Assembly: GCF_001308875.1 (NCBI RefSeq)
Contig: NZ_KQ465112.1
Coordinates: 1 to 64,000, forward strand
Direction: 5' to 3'
DNA: 64,000 bases
Source of the DNA: Lysinibacillus sp. ZYM-1
GTDB taxonomy: Bacteria; Bacillota; Bacilli; Bacillales_A; Planococcaceae
The notes beneath the pieces are model-generated. The model was given only the letters and a program-made list of their open reading frames with translations. It was not told the DNA's origin and did no database searches. Positions within the stretch are counted from its first letter, which is position 1, and each line of letters starts with the position of its first letter. A program made the translations under genes and the position numbers. Positions 7,570 to 16,543 of this stretch are shown here, one piece after another.

Positions 7570-7645
7570 GTTTACTTACTAAATAATGTGGTGTAATATT
7601 ATCGGTAAATATAAGTCTTGAAAAACTGCGAAGGCTTCCGGTAGA

Positions 7646-7840
7646 ATGGCCGGTAAACTTTCGCTATATAAATGTTATCTAATTCGTCATGCTATCGAAG
7701 TGGCGTGGAATCGTGGCAATTATGAATCCATTTCGTCGATGTTTGGCTATACAGTCCATCATTTGAAGTCCAAGCCAACAAATAGCGAATTCATTGCTAT
7801 GATCGCAGACAAAATCCGCATCGATATGATGGCTAGCTAA
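7646..7840 (+). CDS. Hypothetical small protein
   Basis: This is a 64-residue basic protein, predicted helical, with no family recognised. The start (ATG 7646) has only a weak GAAGG-type site (about 7631), and CCGG repeats flank it. It follows the small HTH gene by 76 bp on the same strand, as in phage early regions. It may not be a real gene. Confidence 0.4.
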   Translation: MAGKLSLYKCYLIRHAIEVAWNRGNYESISSMFGYTVHHLKSKPTNSEFIAMIADKIRIDMMAS

Positions 7841-8101
7841 TGACAACTTTAACCGTCTGATAAATTAAACATATACAACACTCACATATACAGCTATTAT
7901 ACTTTGCATATTATGAGCGCCTTTTTAGACATTCCTGTTTAAGAGGGCGTATTTTTTGCCTTCATTGAGAAAAATGCTGCGGAAATATCTGTAACTATAT
8001 TCAGCGAAAGTCATGAAACGAAGTCTGAATCCGATAAAAAATAGCAAGATGGTCAATAATCGAATGATAAATGGAAACTACTGTAGAAGCGGGTGATAAA
8101 G

Positions 8102-8287
8102 ATGAAAAGTGTCAATTTTCAATTAGATGGAATGGATTCGATAGAGATTACACAAATAGAGGAACATTTATTTGAAGTGCGATTAGTATTAGATGGTGAA
8201 ATAAGTGTACAATATTTGACAAAGGAGCAGGTGGGACAACTTGGTTCTACTTTCCAAATTGGAAATATTAAGAGTTATCTTGAATAA
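8102..8287 (+). CDS. Hypothetical small acidic protein
   Basis: This 61-residue acidic protein reads as beta strands (VNFQLDGMDSIEITQIEEHLFEV) followed by a short helix. I prefer ATG 8102, preceded by GGTGAT, to the in-frame GTG at 8093 which overlaps that site. No family is recognised. It is the last gene of the accessory strip before conserved chromosome begins at 8621. Confidence 0.45.
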   Translation: MKSVNFQLDGMDSIEITQIEEHLFEVRLVLDGEISVQYLTKEQVGQLGSTFQIGNIKSYLE

Positions 8288-8620
8288 AGAGCCTTAATTC
8301 CTGAATGTTTTATAGTTCTAAAGACCTGTTATTATTCATTTTTTATGACGATCATACACTATGATATATATCTATGGAATACTATTTGTTCAAATTATCC
8401 TAATAGAATAACCTTGATTTTAAGGAAAGTTTTATTAAAAAACCAAAATAATAAACAAATTGTTGGTTCTAAATACCTTATTGTGTTTATGGAAAATAAA
8501 ATATAGTTGGATGTTTTAATGATTAAGTAGTACTATTTTCTTTCTCGTTAGTGACAATGGTCTCTAAACAAATGTAAGTGGATTGTATATACTTACATAT
8601 AGAGGGAAGGAGGAGGTAGC
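8288..8620 (+). other. Gene-free AT-rich spacer
   Basis: I see no coding region, RNA family or clear terminator in these 333 bases. A promoter for the FapA gene must lie here but no convincing box pair was found. Confidence 0.3.
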
Positions 8621-10192
8621 TTGATTCTAGTTCGAAATGAAAACTTCGAAATTTCTGAAGAGAATGGCAAGGTATTTATGCTTACTTTTAGTGCCGGATT
8701 CCCATTAAAAGAATTTGATAGCATCCTACGAAGTCATCCACGACTTAAATTGTCTAATTTTTCAATTTTAAAAAACGTGTTGTCAACCCAAAACACTAGT
8801 CCAGTAGAAATTGGCCGCTGGCTTCCAAATATTGAAGCTGAAATTGCCCGTGATAAAATGTCAGCCTCTATTTTTATCTATGAAACAAACGAATATATTG
8901 CAAATCATAAAGAAAAGCTGACACAGCAAATACGAGAAACACTTGCTGAAAATGAAATTGTGCATGGTATATTAGATTTTGATATTTCGAAGGCTGAACC
9001 AGGAAAAGCATTTTTAATTGCACAGGGGCAACCACCTATAGCAGGCATGGATGCACAAATTACATACTTACCTAAACCGGAGAGAAAACCGGTCATTCGT
9101 GATGATGGAAAAGCGGATTACTTTGATATGAATTTTATTTCAGAAATTTCGGAAGGCTCATGGCTAGGTGAAAAGATTCCTGCTACATTAGGTAAACCAG
9201 GGAAAAATGTGCTAGGTGAAGTAGTGGCTGCGGCACCAGGGCGCGATTTTCCGATCCGATACGATACAAAATCAGCATATGAAGTGGAAGAGGACGGGAA
9301 AGTTGTGATCCGCTCGAAAATTGCTGGTGTTCTAGATGATGTGAAAGGTATGATCGGTGTAAACAGACACCTACCTATTAACGGTGATGTTGGCGTTGAA
9401 ACAGGTAATCTAGAATTTAATGGTTCTCTTAGTATTAAAGGAACAGTAACAAATGGCTATACGGTTATTGCAACTGGCGATATATCCATTGATGGTGCTG
9501 AGGGTGTAAGCGGTGCCAAACTTATTAAATCCATTGAAGGCGATGTTTATATTCGGGGAGGCATTTTTGGTCTTGGTTCAACTGTCGTAGAAGCAGGTGG
9601 CAATATTTTTGTCAAACATGTCAATGAAGCAAATTTGGTTGCAGCGGATAGTATTCATATTGGTTTCTATGCATTAGGATCGCAACTTACTGCTCACTCT
9701 ATTTTTGTGGACGAACGAAAAGGTAAAATTATTGGAGGACGTGCGGTAGCTAAAAATACGATTGTCACTGCCATATCAGGTAACCGATTGGAGCGTCGAA
9801 CAGATTTGATTATTGAAAGTGTCAATAAGCAAGAAAATAATTCGGTTATGCAGGAGAAAGCAGTACAGCTTAAAGAGTTACAAACAGAAATTTCAACACA
9901 TGAGTCCAAAATGAAAAGCTTATTACCATACCTCAACCAAATGTCTAAAGAACAAACGGCATCCTTTGAAGAGACAAAGCAAGCTTTATCAAAATTAAAG
10001 GCTGAAGCTGTAACATTAGATCGTGAAATAAAACTGTTAATGGATGAAATGCGTCATGTTGGAAAAGAAGAGATTGTTGTGACAAAGGAAGCACATCCAG
10101 GTACTTATATTCAAATTGGAAAAAAATCATCTTTATTAAGCAAAATGACCAATGGTAAATTTCTGCTAGAGTTTGGTGAATTAAATGTCTAA
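8621..10192 (+). CDS. FapA-family protein (DUF342)
   Basis: This 523-residue protein carries the FapA/DUF342 beta-helical core (about residues 130-390), with repeated Gly-rich turns such as GDVGVETGNLEFNGSLSIKG and GGNIFVKHVNEANLVAADSI. A coiled coil follows (about 410-485, KELQTEISTHESKMKSLLPY). Family members are tied to flagellar or motility functions and to polymer-forming surfaces, but the biochemical role is not established. TTG at 8621 is the start, with a very strong GGAGGAGG site 5 bases upstream. The stop overlaps the next start by 8 bases, so translation is coupled. Confidence 0.88.
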   Translation: MILVRNENFEISEENGKVFMLTFSAGFPLKEFDSILRSHPRLKLSNFSILKNVLSTQNTSPVEIGRWLPNIEAEIARDKMSASIFIYETNEYIANHKEKLTQQIRETLAENEIVHGILDFDISKAEPGKAFLIAQGQPPIAGMDAQITYLPKPERKPVIRDDGKADYFDMNFISEISEGSWLGEKIPATLGKPGKNVLGEVVAAAPGRDFPIRYDTKSAYEVEEDGKVVIRSKIAGVLDDVKGMIGVNRHLPINGDVGVETGNLEFNGSLSIKGTVTNGYTVIATGDISIDGAEGVSGAKLIKSIEGDVYIRGGIFGLGSTVVEAGGNIFVKHVNEANLVAADSIHIGFYALGSQLTAHSIFVDERKGKIIGGRAVAKNTIVTAISGNRLERRTDLIIESVNKQENNSVMQEKAVQLKELQTEISTHESKMKSLLPYLNQMSKEQTASFEETKQALSKLKAEAVTLDREIKLLMDEMRHVGKEEIVVTKEAHPGTYIQIGKKSSLLSKMTNGKFLLEFGELNV

Positions 10193-10913
10193 TTCGTCCT
10201 ATATTCCAGTGTTTGCACATCGAGGAGCTTCAGCCTATGCGCTAGAAAATACCTTTAAAGCTTTCGAAAAGGCATTGGAGCTTGGGGCTGATGGCATTGA
10301 GTTAGACATCCAATTTTCTAAAGAGGGTTATCCTATAGTATACCATGATCCACAACTGTCAAGATTGGTAGGTATCAATAAACTGGTGAGTGATTGTACG
10401 ATGGAAGAGTTATTGAGTTTTAAACTCGGCAAGCCTTGGAGGCGTTTCTTCTCATCATTTAAAATGCCAGCATTTGATGCAGTTTTAGCATGGGCTAAAA
10501 CGCACAAGCTCCCTTTAAATATTGAATTAAAATCCACCATTCTAGACAATCAAATTGGGCTGGGTGAATTTCTTCAAGGCCTAACATTGCCAGTAGGGAG
10601 CCACTTCTCATCGTTTCACTACGAACTTCTGGAGATTGTGAAAAAACATAGACCTGAATACGAAACGGCTCTGATTGCCACGAAAAAAGTAAAATGGGAT
10701 TTGTTAGCTGATTACAAAGCGGCTGATACTGTTCATATGCATAAAAGGTACTACAAACCAAGATACTTGGAGGCATGTGTAGTCAGTGGCAAAGCTTGTC
10801 GTTTTTATGCAATTGATGGTACTGAACCATTCTTAACGAATCCTCATCATGCTGTTATTGGTTGGATTACGGATTATCCTGATAAAGTCAAGACCACACA
10901 GCAGCGTGTATAA
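10185..10913 (+). CDS. Glycerophosphodiester phosphodiesterase
   Basis: This is a 242-residue GDPD TIM barrel. It would hydrolyse glycerophosphodiesters to glycerol-3-phosphate and an alcohol. Visible residues are HRGASAYALENT (His12, Arg13, Glu21), GIELDIQFSKEGYPIVYHDP (Glu39, Asp41, His54) and NIELKS (Glu114, Lys116), the full general-acid/base and metal set. There is no signal peptide, so it is cytoplasmic. Its ATG lies inside the end of the FapA-family gene (8-nt overlap), and a strong terminator follows. In Bacillus such proteins are related to YqiK. Confidence 0.92.
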   Translation: MSNSSYIPVFAHRGASAYALENTFKAFEKALELGADGIELDIQFSKEGYPIVYHDPQLSRLVGINKLVSDCTMEELLSFKLGKPWRRFFSSFKMPAFDAVLAWAKTHKLPLNIELKSTILDNQIGLGEFLQGLTLPVGSHFSSFHYELLEIVKKHRPEYETALIATKKVKWDLLADYKAADTVHMHKRYYKPRYLEACVVSGKACRFYAIDGTEPFLTNPHHAVIGWITDYPDKVKTTQQRV

Positions 10914-10970
10914 AAATAGCTATCCAGTAAGTCAAAATGGACTTATTTGGATAGCTATTTTTATTTTTTT
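10912..10970. terminator. Bidirectional terminator
   Basis: AAAAATAGCTATCCA (10912-10926) pairs with TGGATAGCTATTTTT (10948-10962), with an inner GTAAGTC/GACTTAT stem, followed by a long T run. The T run codes for the final Lys-Lys-stop of the convergent DUF2627 gene. Confidence 0.85.
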
Positions 10971-11197
10971 TGGAAGCGCGGTGCTACTTTTCCATTTTTG
11001 CGGTCGCGATGTAGTAAAAATCCTGCGAAAAAACCAAAGCCTATAACAAAGAATATTACACCAACTACAAATTGTAGCCATAAAAATGGGAAAGGCGAAA
11101 TAAGCTTACCAAACAATGTATCACGCATAAATTTAATGCCACCTGCAGCCATAAGACCTGGAATAAGCATTACAATAAATGCAGCTAAACGGGCCAT
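10961..11197 (-). CDS. yqzF: DUF2627 membrane protein (YqzF-like)
   Basis: This is a 78-residue protein with two membrane segments (about 5-20 and 41-62), the FLLHRDRKNGKV loop and a PRFQKK end, which match Bacillus YqzF. Its function is unknown. AAGGAGGG precedes the ATG. In B. subtilis this gene also lies next to the bkd cluster, so the position is conserved even though the usual bkdR between them is absent here. Confidence 0.88.
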   Translation of the reverse strand: MARLAAFIVMLIPGLMAAGGIKFMRDTLFGKLISPFPFLWLQFVVGVIFFVIGFGFFAGFLLHRDRKNGKVAPRFQKK

Positions 11198-11322
11198 ATA
11201 TATCCCTCCTTATTCCTATGATTAATTGTACCTGTGGATGGGGGAATGTCAAGAAAGGGTAGACATCAATATAATAATGGTTCCTCAAAACTAGGGAGGA
11301 CATAAAATAGGTTTTGTAACTG

Positions 11323-11395
11323 AATGTTTAGAAAATTCTTACTTAAATAAGAATATGTAATAATAGTTGCGAAATTGTGAATTTGTCAGTATTGT
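11323..11395 (+). promoter_or_regulatory. CodY-like box and promoter of leucine dehydrogenase
   Basis: AATGTTTAGAAAATT (11323-11337) matches the CodY consensus AATTTTCWGAAAATT at 13 of 15 positions. About 30 bases further on, TTGCGA (11367-11372) and TATTGT (11390-11395) are 17 apart. CodY control of branched-chain amino acid genes is well known; binding here is inferred. The 190-base leader contains a small CTCAG/CTGAG hairpin (about 11480-11496) and no T-box motif. Confidence 0.5.
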
Positions 11396-11585
11396 AAAAA
11401 TAAGTGGAGCAATATTATCCATTACTAAACAATTTTCTTCTTCCTGTATTAGGGGTCTAAAAACCTACTGAAAAGAGGGGCTCAGTACTTGCTGAGAAGA
11501 GGACAACAAAGAAAAGATTGTTAGAAAAAACTTGATTGGGACGGGCATTTGGGGATGCACTTTCCAAAGCAAAGGGGCGAGTTTC

Positions 11586-12680
11586 ATGGAAATCTTCAAG
11601 TATATGGAAAAGTATGATTATGAACAATTGGTATTTTGCCAAGATGAAGCATCAGGGTTAAAAGCGGTTATCGCTATCCATGATACAACACTTGGACCAG
11701 CATTAGGAGGGGCACGTATGTGGACATATGCATCAGAGGAAAATGCAATTGAGGATGCGTTGCGTTTAGCACGAGGTATGACCTACAAAAATGCTGCAGC
11801 TGGTTTAAACCTTGGCGGTGGGAAAACGGTCATTATCGGTGACCCATTTAAAGATAAAAACGAAGAAATGTTCCGTGCACTAGGTCGTTTCATCCAAGGC
11901 TTGAATGGCCGTTATATTACTGCAGAAGACGTAGGTACAACGGTGACAGATATGGATTTAATCCATGAGGAAACAGATTATGTAACAGGAATTTCACCTG
12001 CATTTGGTTCATCAGGGAACCCATCTCCAGTAACGGCATATGGTGTTTACCGTGGTATGAAAGCAGCTGCAAAAGAAGCTTTTGGTTCAGAATCATTAGA
12101 AGGATTAAAAGTTTCTGTACAGGGTCTAGGAAATGTAGCCTACAAGCTTTGCGAGTATTTACATAATGAAGGGGCAAAACTTGTTGTAACAGATATCAAT
12201 CAAGCAGCAATTGATCGAGTTGTGAATGACTTTGACGCAATTGCAGTGGCACCAGATGAAATCTATGCGCAGGACGTTGATATTTTCTCACCTTGTGCTT
12301 TAGGTGCTATTTTAAATGATGAAACAATTCCACAACTAAAAGCAAAAGTAATTGCTGGATCAGCTAATAACCAGTTAAAAGATTCACGTCATGGTGATTA
12401 TCTACATGAATTAGGTATTGTTTATGCACCAGACTATGTAATCAATGCTGGTGGCGTTATTAACGTTGCGGATGAATTATATGGTTATAATCGTGAACGT
12501 GCTCTGAAACGCGTTGATGGTATTTATGATAGTATTGAAAAGATCTTTGCTATTTCAAAACGAGATGGCATTCCAACATATGTGGCAGCGAATCGTTTAG
12601 CAGAAGAACGCATTGCGCGTGTAGCAAAATCTCGCAGCCAATTCTTAAAAAATGAAAAAAATATTTTACACGGTCGCTAA
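11586..12680 (+). CDS. bcd: Leucine dehydrogenase
   Basis: This 364-residue NAD-dependent enzyme deaminates Leu, Val and Ile to 2-oxoacids. The sequence follows the Lysinibacillus sphaericus enzyme almost residue for residue from [14 protein letters not shown] onward. Catalytic lysines are Lys68 ([10 protein letters not shown]) and Lys80 (GGGKTVIIG), and the NAD fold includes [10 protein letters not shown]. The frame is open upstream to 11532, but ATG 11586, preceded by AAGGGGCG, gives the family's N-terminus. It has its own promoter and a hairpin after it, so it is partly separate from the following bkd genes. It supplies their substrate. Confidence 0.97.
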   Translation: MEIFKYMEKYDYEQLVFCQDEASGLKAVIAIHDTTLGPALGGARMWTYASEENAIEDALRLARGMTYKNAAAGLNLGGGKTVIIGDPFKDKNEEMFRALGRFIQGLNGRYITAEDVGTTVTDMDLIHEETDYVTGISPAFGSSGNPSPVTAYGVYRGMKAAAKEAFGSESLEGLKVSVQGLGNVAYKLCEYLHNEGAKLVVTDINQAAIDRVVNDFDAIAVAPDEIYAQDVDIFSPCALGAILNDETIPQLKAKVIAGSANNQLKDSRHGDYLHELGIVYAPDYVINAGGVINVADELYGYNRERALKRVDGIYDSIEKIFAISKRDGIPTYVAANRLAEERIARVAKSRSQFLKNEKNILHGR

Positions 12681-12701
12681 TATACACGGTTTAAAAATTT
12701 G

Positions 12702-12733
12702 GAGAAGTCGCATTGTCGACTTCTTCTAATTTT
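12702..12733 (+). terminator. Hairpin after leucine dehydrogenase
   Basis: AGAAGTCG pairs with CGACTTCT around CATTGT, followed by TCTAATTTT. The T run is interrupted, so it may be a partial terminator. Confidence 0.55.
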
Positions 12734-12744
12734 AAACAACAAAT

Positions 12745-12820
12745 AAGAGCGTCGTGAAGTAAAGCTAAAGCTCTTCTTAAGCAAGAACTGACCGTTATAA
12801 AATTGGCAAGGTGATTGTTT
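12745..12820 (+). promoter_or_regulatory. Candidate sigma-54 (SigL) promoter of the bkd genes
   Basis: TGGCAAG-GTGA-TTGTT (12804-12819) fits TGGCACG-N4-TTGCW with one mismatch in each half, including GT instead of GC at -12. An AAGAGC...GCTCTT inverted repeat (12745-12775) upstream could bind an enhancer protein. In B. subtilis the bkd operon needs SigL and BkdR; here no bkdR is seen nearby. Weak by itself. Confidence 0.35.
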
Positions 12821-12865
12821 AATAGATAGAATACTTTAGCACTTTTCTCAAAAGGGGGAATAAAC

Positions 12866-14293
12866 ATGGCTCAAAATTATGATGTTGTCATTTTAGGTGG
12901 AGGTACAGGCGGTTATGTTGCGGCCATCCGAGCTGCGCAACTAGGCTTGAAAACAGCTATTGTAGAGCGGGAGCGTTTAGGCGGAACATGCTTGCATAAA
13001 GGTTGTATTCCAAGTAAAGCCTTACTTCGAAGTGCAGAAGTATATCGTATGGCTAATAAAACGGCTAGTGAATATGGTGTCGAAATTGAAGGTGTGACAT
13101 TGCAATTTGACAAAGTTCAAGCTAGGAAACAAGCAATCGTTGAGCAATTAAGCCAAGGTGTGAATACACTGATGAAAAAAGGCAAAATAGATGTTTATCA
13201 TGGTACAGGACGAATTTTAGGCCCATCTATTTTCTCTCCTATGCCGGGAACGATTTCTGTAGAAATGTCCAATGGTCAAGAGAATGAAATGCTTGTGCCA
13301 ACCAATGTTGTGGTTGCAACTGGTTCGAAGCCGCGAGGTATGGCAGGATTAACAGTTGATGGTCAATATGTGATGAATTCAGATCATGCTTTGGAACTTG
13401 AAAATTTACCAAAATCATTGTTAATCGTTGGCGGTGGTGTCATTGGAATTGAGTGGGCATCTATGCTTTGTGATTTTGGTGTATATGTAACAGTGGTAGA
13501 ATATGGTCCAACAATCTTACCAGCGGAAGATGCAGACATCGTAAAAGAAGTAACAAAACAGCTTGAAAAGCGAGGAGTCCGCATCGTTACGAATGCTCGT
13601 TTAGATACAGATACATTCAAAATTGAAAATGATAACGTTTTCATTTCCGCAAAAGTAAATGATCAGGAAGAAATCTTTGAGGCAGATAAACTATTACTTT
13701 GTGTAGGCCGTGAAGCCAACACGCAAGACATCGGTTTGGAAAATACAGAAATCGAAGTGGAAAAAGGCTTTATTAAAGTGAATGCTTCTTATCAAACGAA
13801 GGAATCACATATGTATGCCATTGGGGATGTGATAGGTGGCTTACAGTTAGCACATGTTGCTTCGCATGAAGGACTGTCAGCGATTGAGCATATAGCGACA
13901 GGTAAAACAGAGCATATAGATGATCTGAAGGTACCGAAATGTGTTTATTCATATCCAGAGGTTGCCAGCATCGGATTAACAGAAGTTTCTGCTAAAGAGC
14001 AAGGTTATGCATTGAAAATTGGTAAATTCCCGTTTAAGGCAATTGGTAAAGCATTAGTAAATGGAGAAACAGAAGGCTTTGTAAAAATTATTGCTGATGA
14101 AGAAACAAATGATATTTTGGGTATTCATATGGTAGGGCCACACGTGACAGATTTGATTGGAGAAGCATCACTAGCTAAATTGTTGGATGCTACACCATGG
14201 GAAATTAGTCAGGCGATCCATCCACACCCATCATTAAATGAGGTTTTAGTGGAATCTGCTTTAGCAGTTGATGATCGTGCTATCCATTTTTAA
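12866..14293 (+). CDS. lpdV: Dihydrolipoyl dehydrogenase (E3) of the branched-chain complex
   Basis: This 475-residue flavoprotein reoxidises the lipoyl groups of the branched-chain 2-oxoacid dehydrogenase. It has the FAD fold VVILGGGTGGYVAA (7-20), redox disulfide Cys42/Cys47 (GGTCLHKGCIPSK), NAD fold GGGVIGIEWAS (about 190) and the C-terminal HPHPSLNE with the catalytic His-Glu pair. AAAGGGGG precedes the ATG. It opens the bkd gene row, ahead of bkdAA by 85 bp. In B. subtilis buk precedes it; here leucine dehydrogenase does. Confidence 0.95.
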   Translation: MAQNYDVVILGGGTGGYVAAIRAAQLGLKTAIVERERLGGTCLHKGCIPSKALLRSAEVYRMANKTASEYGVEIEGVTLQFDKVQARKQAIVEQLSQGVNTLMKKGKIDVYHGTGRILGPSIFSPMPGTISVEMSNGQENEMLVPTNVVVATGSKPRGMAGLTVDGQYVMNSDHALELENLPKSLLIVGGGVIGIEWASMLCDFGVYVTVVEYGPTILPAEDADIVKEVTKQLEKRGVRIVTNARLDTDTFKIENDNVFISAKVNDQEEIFEADKLLLCVGREANTQDIGLENTEIEVEKGFIKVNASYQTKESHMYAIGDVIGGLQLAHVASHEGLSAIEHIATGKTEHIDDLKVPKCVYSYPEVASIGLTEVSAKEQGYALKIGKFPFKAIGKALVNGETEGFVKIIADEETNDILGIHMVGPHVTDLIGEASLAKLLDATPWEISQAIHPHPSLNEVLVESALAVDDRAIHF

Positions 14294-14378
14294 TTTTCTG
14301 AATTTCATAACTAACGTATCCAAATATGGGGTTATAGGATAAGATAGTTATTCTCTATAATACGAAAGGGGTGTTCGT

Positions 14379-15395
14379 ATGCAAGATGTTCAAATCAAAC
14401 ATGAAGATTTAGGTTTGTCAAATGAAGATGTACTTGCTATGTTCGAAACAATGTTAATGGCCAGAAGATTAGATGAGCGTATGTGGTTACTAAACCGTTC
14501 TGGTAAAATTCCGTTTGTTATTTCTTGTCAAGGGCAGGAGGCAGCACAAGTTGGGGCAGCCTTTGCACTCAATAAAGATAAGGATTATATTGCGCCATAT
14601 TATCGTGATATGGGCGTTGTTTTACATTTTGGTATGACACCAAGAGAATTGATGTTATCTGCATTTGCCAAAGCAGAAGATCCAAACTCTGGTGGGCGTC
14701 AAATGCCAGGCCATTTTGGTCAAAAGAAAAATCGCATTTTAACAGGATCTTCGCCTGTTACAACGCAAGTTCCGCACGCAGTTGGGGTTGCACTTGCAGG
14801 ACGTCTACAAAAAGAAGATTTTGTATCTTTCGTGACACTTGGTGAAGGTTCTTCTAACCAAGGGGATTTCCATGAAGGGGCAAACTTTGCTGGTGTTCAT
14901 AAGTTACCAGTTATTATCATGGTAGAAAACAATCAATATGCCATCTCTGTACCTGTTGAACGCCAATTAGGCTGTGCGAAAGTTTCTGATCGTGGAATTG
15001 GCTATGGTATGCCAGGCGTGACCGTTGATGGAAAATGTCCATTACAAGTCTACAAAGTGGTAAAAGAGGCAGCCGATCGTGCACGAAATGGAGAGGGCCC
15101 AAGCTTAATCGAAACGGTAACATATCGTTTGACGGCCCATTCTTCGGATGATGATGACCGTCAATATCGTACGGCAGAAGACATTGCAGAAGGCAAGGCC
15201 AAAGATCCGATTGTGTTATTTGAAAAGTATCTAATGGATGCTGGCGTATTGACTGAAAACGTACGTACTGAAATCGAAGAGCGTGTCATGGCGGAAGTAA
15301 ATGAAGCTACCGATTATGCAGAAGCGGCTCCATATGCACAACCAGAAGATGCCATGAAATATGTTTATGCACCAGTGGACGGAGGTGACGTGTAA
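14379..15395 (+). CDS. bkdAA: Branched-chain 2-oxoacid dehydrogenase E1 alpha
   Basis: This 338-residue thiamine-diphosphate subunit decarboxylates the 2-oxoacids of Val, Ile and Leu. The cofactor motif appears as LGEGSSNQGDFHEG through VENNQYAIS (GEG rather than GDG, as in this family). The substrate-loop region RMPGHFGQKK and the phosphorylation-loop-like YRLTAHSSDDDD are present. AAAGGGG lies before the ATG. It is joined to bkdAB by a one-base stop/start overlap (TAATG), as expected for partners of an alpha2beta2 enzyme. Confidence 0.95.
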   Translation: MQDVQIKHEDLGLSNEDVLAMFETMLMARRLDERMWLLNRSGKIPFVISCQGQEAAQVGAAFALNKDKDYIAPYYRDMGVVLHFGMTPRELMLSAFAKAEDPNSGGRQMPGHFGQKKNRILTGSSPVTTQVPHAVGVALAGRLQKEDFVSFVTLGEGSSNQGDFHEGANFAGVHKLPVIIMVENNQYAISVPVERQLGCAKVSDRGIGYGMPGVTVDGKCPLQVYKVVKEAADRARNGEGPSLIETVTYRLTAHSSDDDDRQYRTAEDIAEGKAKDPIVLFEKYLMDAGVLTENVRTEIEERVMAEVNEATDYAEAAPYAQPEDAMKYVYAPVDGGDV

Positions 15396-16378
15396 TGGCA
15401 GTAATGTCTTATATTGATGCGATTACATTAGCAATGAAAGAAGAAATGGAACGTGATGAACGAGTTTTCATTTTAGGGGAGGACGTTGGTCGTAAGGGCG
15501 GTGTATTCAAAGCAACGACTGGTTTGTACGATCAATTCGGTGAATACCGTGTACTTGATACGCCACTTGCAGAAAGTGCTATTGCAGGGGTTGGTATTGG
15601 GGCAGCGATGTATGGTATGCGTCCAATCGCTGAAATGCAATTTGCTGATTTCATTATGCCAGCTGTCAACCAAATCGTCTCTGAGGCAGCCAAAATTCGT
15701 TACCGTTCTAATAACGATTGGACTTGTCCTATGGTAATTCGTGCACCTTTTGGTGGAGGAATTCACGGGGCGCTTTATCATTCTCAATCTGTTGAAGCCC
15801 TTTTTGCAGGGACACCTGGATTGAAAATAGTTATTCCTTCAACACCATATGATGCTAAAGGATTGCTGAAAGCAGCTATTCGTGATGAAGATCCAGTATT
15901 ATTCTTTGAACATAAACGTGCTTATCGTTTAATTAAAGGCGAAGTACCGCTAGAGGATTACACTTTACCTATCGGGAAGGCAGACGTGAAGCGTGAAGGG
16001 GATGATGTGACGGTCATTACTTATGGTTTAGCTGTACACTTTGCCCTACAAGCTGCAGAGCGTCTTGCTGCAGATGGAATTTCTGCTCATATACTTGACC
16101 TTCGTACGGTTTATCCACTTGATAAGGAAGCAATTATTGAGGCGGCAAGTAAGACAGGAAAAGTATTACTTGTCACAGAGGATAATAAAGAAGGCAGCAT
16201 CATGAGTGAAGTTGCCGCAATTATAGCGGAACATTGTTTATTTGAGCTTGATGCACCAATTCAACGTCTAGCAGGACCTGATGTGCCAGCAATGCCATAT
16301 GCACCAACAATGGAGAAATATTTTATGATTAATCCTGATAAAGTTGAACGTGCGATGCGAGAACTTGCGGCATTTTAA
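15395..16378 (+). CDS. bkdAB: Branched-chain 2-oxoacid dehydrogenase E1 beta
   Basis: This 327-residue transketolase-like subunit pairs with BkdAA. Typical stretches are RVFILGEDVGRKGGVFKAT (near the N-terminus), DTPLAESAIAGVGIGAA, and FGGGIHGALYHSQSVEA; the C-terminal transketolase domain includes VLLVTEDNKEGSIMSEVA. It starts within the stop of bkdAA. A spacer of 165 bases with a large hairpin separates it from bkdB. Confidence 0.95.
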   Translation: MAVMSYIDAITLAMKEEMERDERVFILGEDVGRKGGVFKATTGLYDQFGEYRVLDTPLAESAIAGVGIGAAMYGMRPIAEMQFADFIMPAVNQIVSEAAKIRYRSNNDWTCPMVIRAPFGGGIHGALYHSQSVEALFAGTPGLKIVIPSTPYDAKGLLKAAIRDEDPVLFFEHKRAYRLIKGEVPLEDYTLPIGKADVKREGDDVTVITYGLAVHFALQAAERLAADGISAHILDLRTVYPLDKEAIIEAASKTGKVLLVTEDNKEGSIMSEVAAIIAEHCLFELDAPIQRLAGPDVPAMPYAPTMEKYFMINPDKVERAMRELAAF

Positions 16379-16426
16379 CAAACCAAGCAAGGCTGATTGA
16401 AAAAAGTGAAAGCCTCAGACGGAAGA

Positions 16427-16464
16427 ACAGATTTTGACTTAGCCGTTTGAAAGTCAAAATCTGT
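16427..16464 (+). repeat. Perfect 14-bp hairpin between bkdAB and bkdB
   Basis: ACAGATTTTGACTT (16427-16440) pairs perfectly with AAGTCAAAATCTGT (16451-16464) around a 10-base loop. No T run follows, so it is not a standard terminator. It could stabilise or cleave the operon mRNA or be a DNA-binding site. Confidence 0.65.
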
Positions 16465-16543
16465 CTATTTGCCTATCTACGTCTAATGATTTAGCGCTGC
16501 ATCAGGTACAATGACGCCTAGGCTTAATTGATGGGAGGAATAA

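Noticed and set aside
11396-11585. T-box or leucine riboswitch in the leucine dehydrogenase leader
   Set aside because: No conserved T-box sequence (TGGNACC region) and only a small hairpin present.
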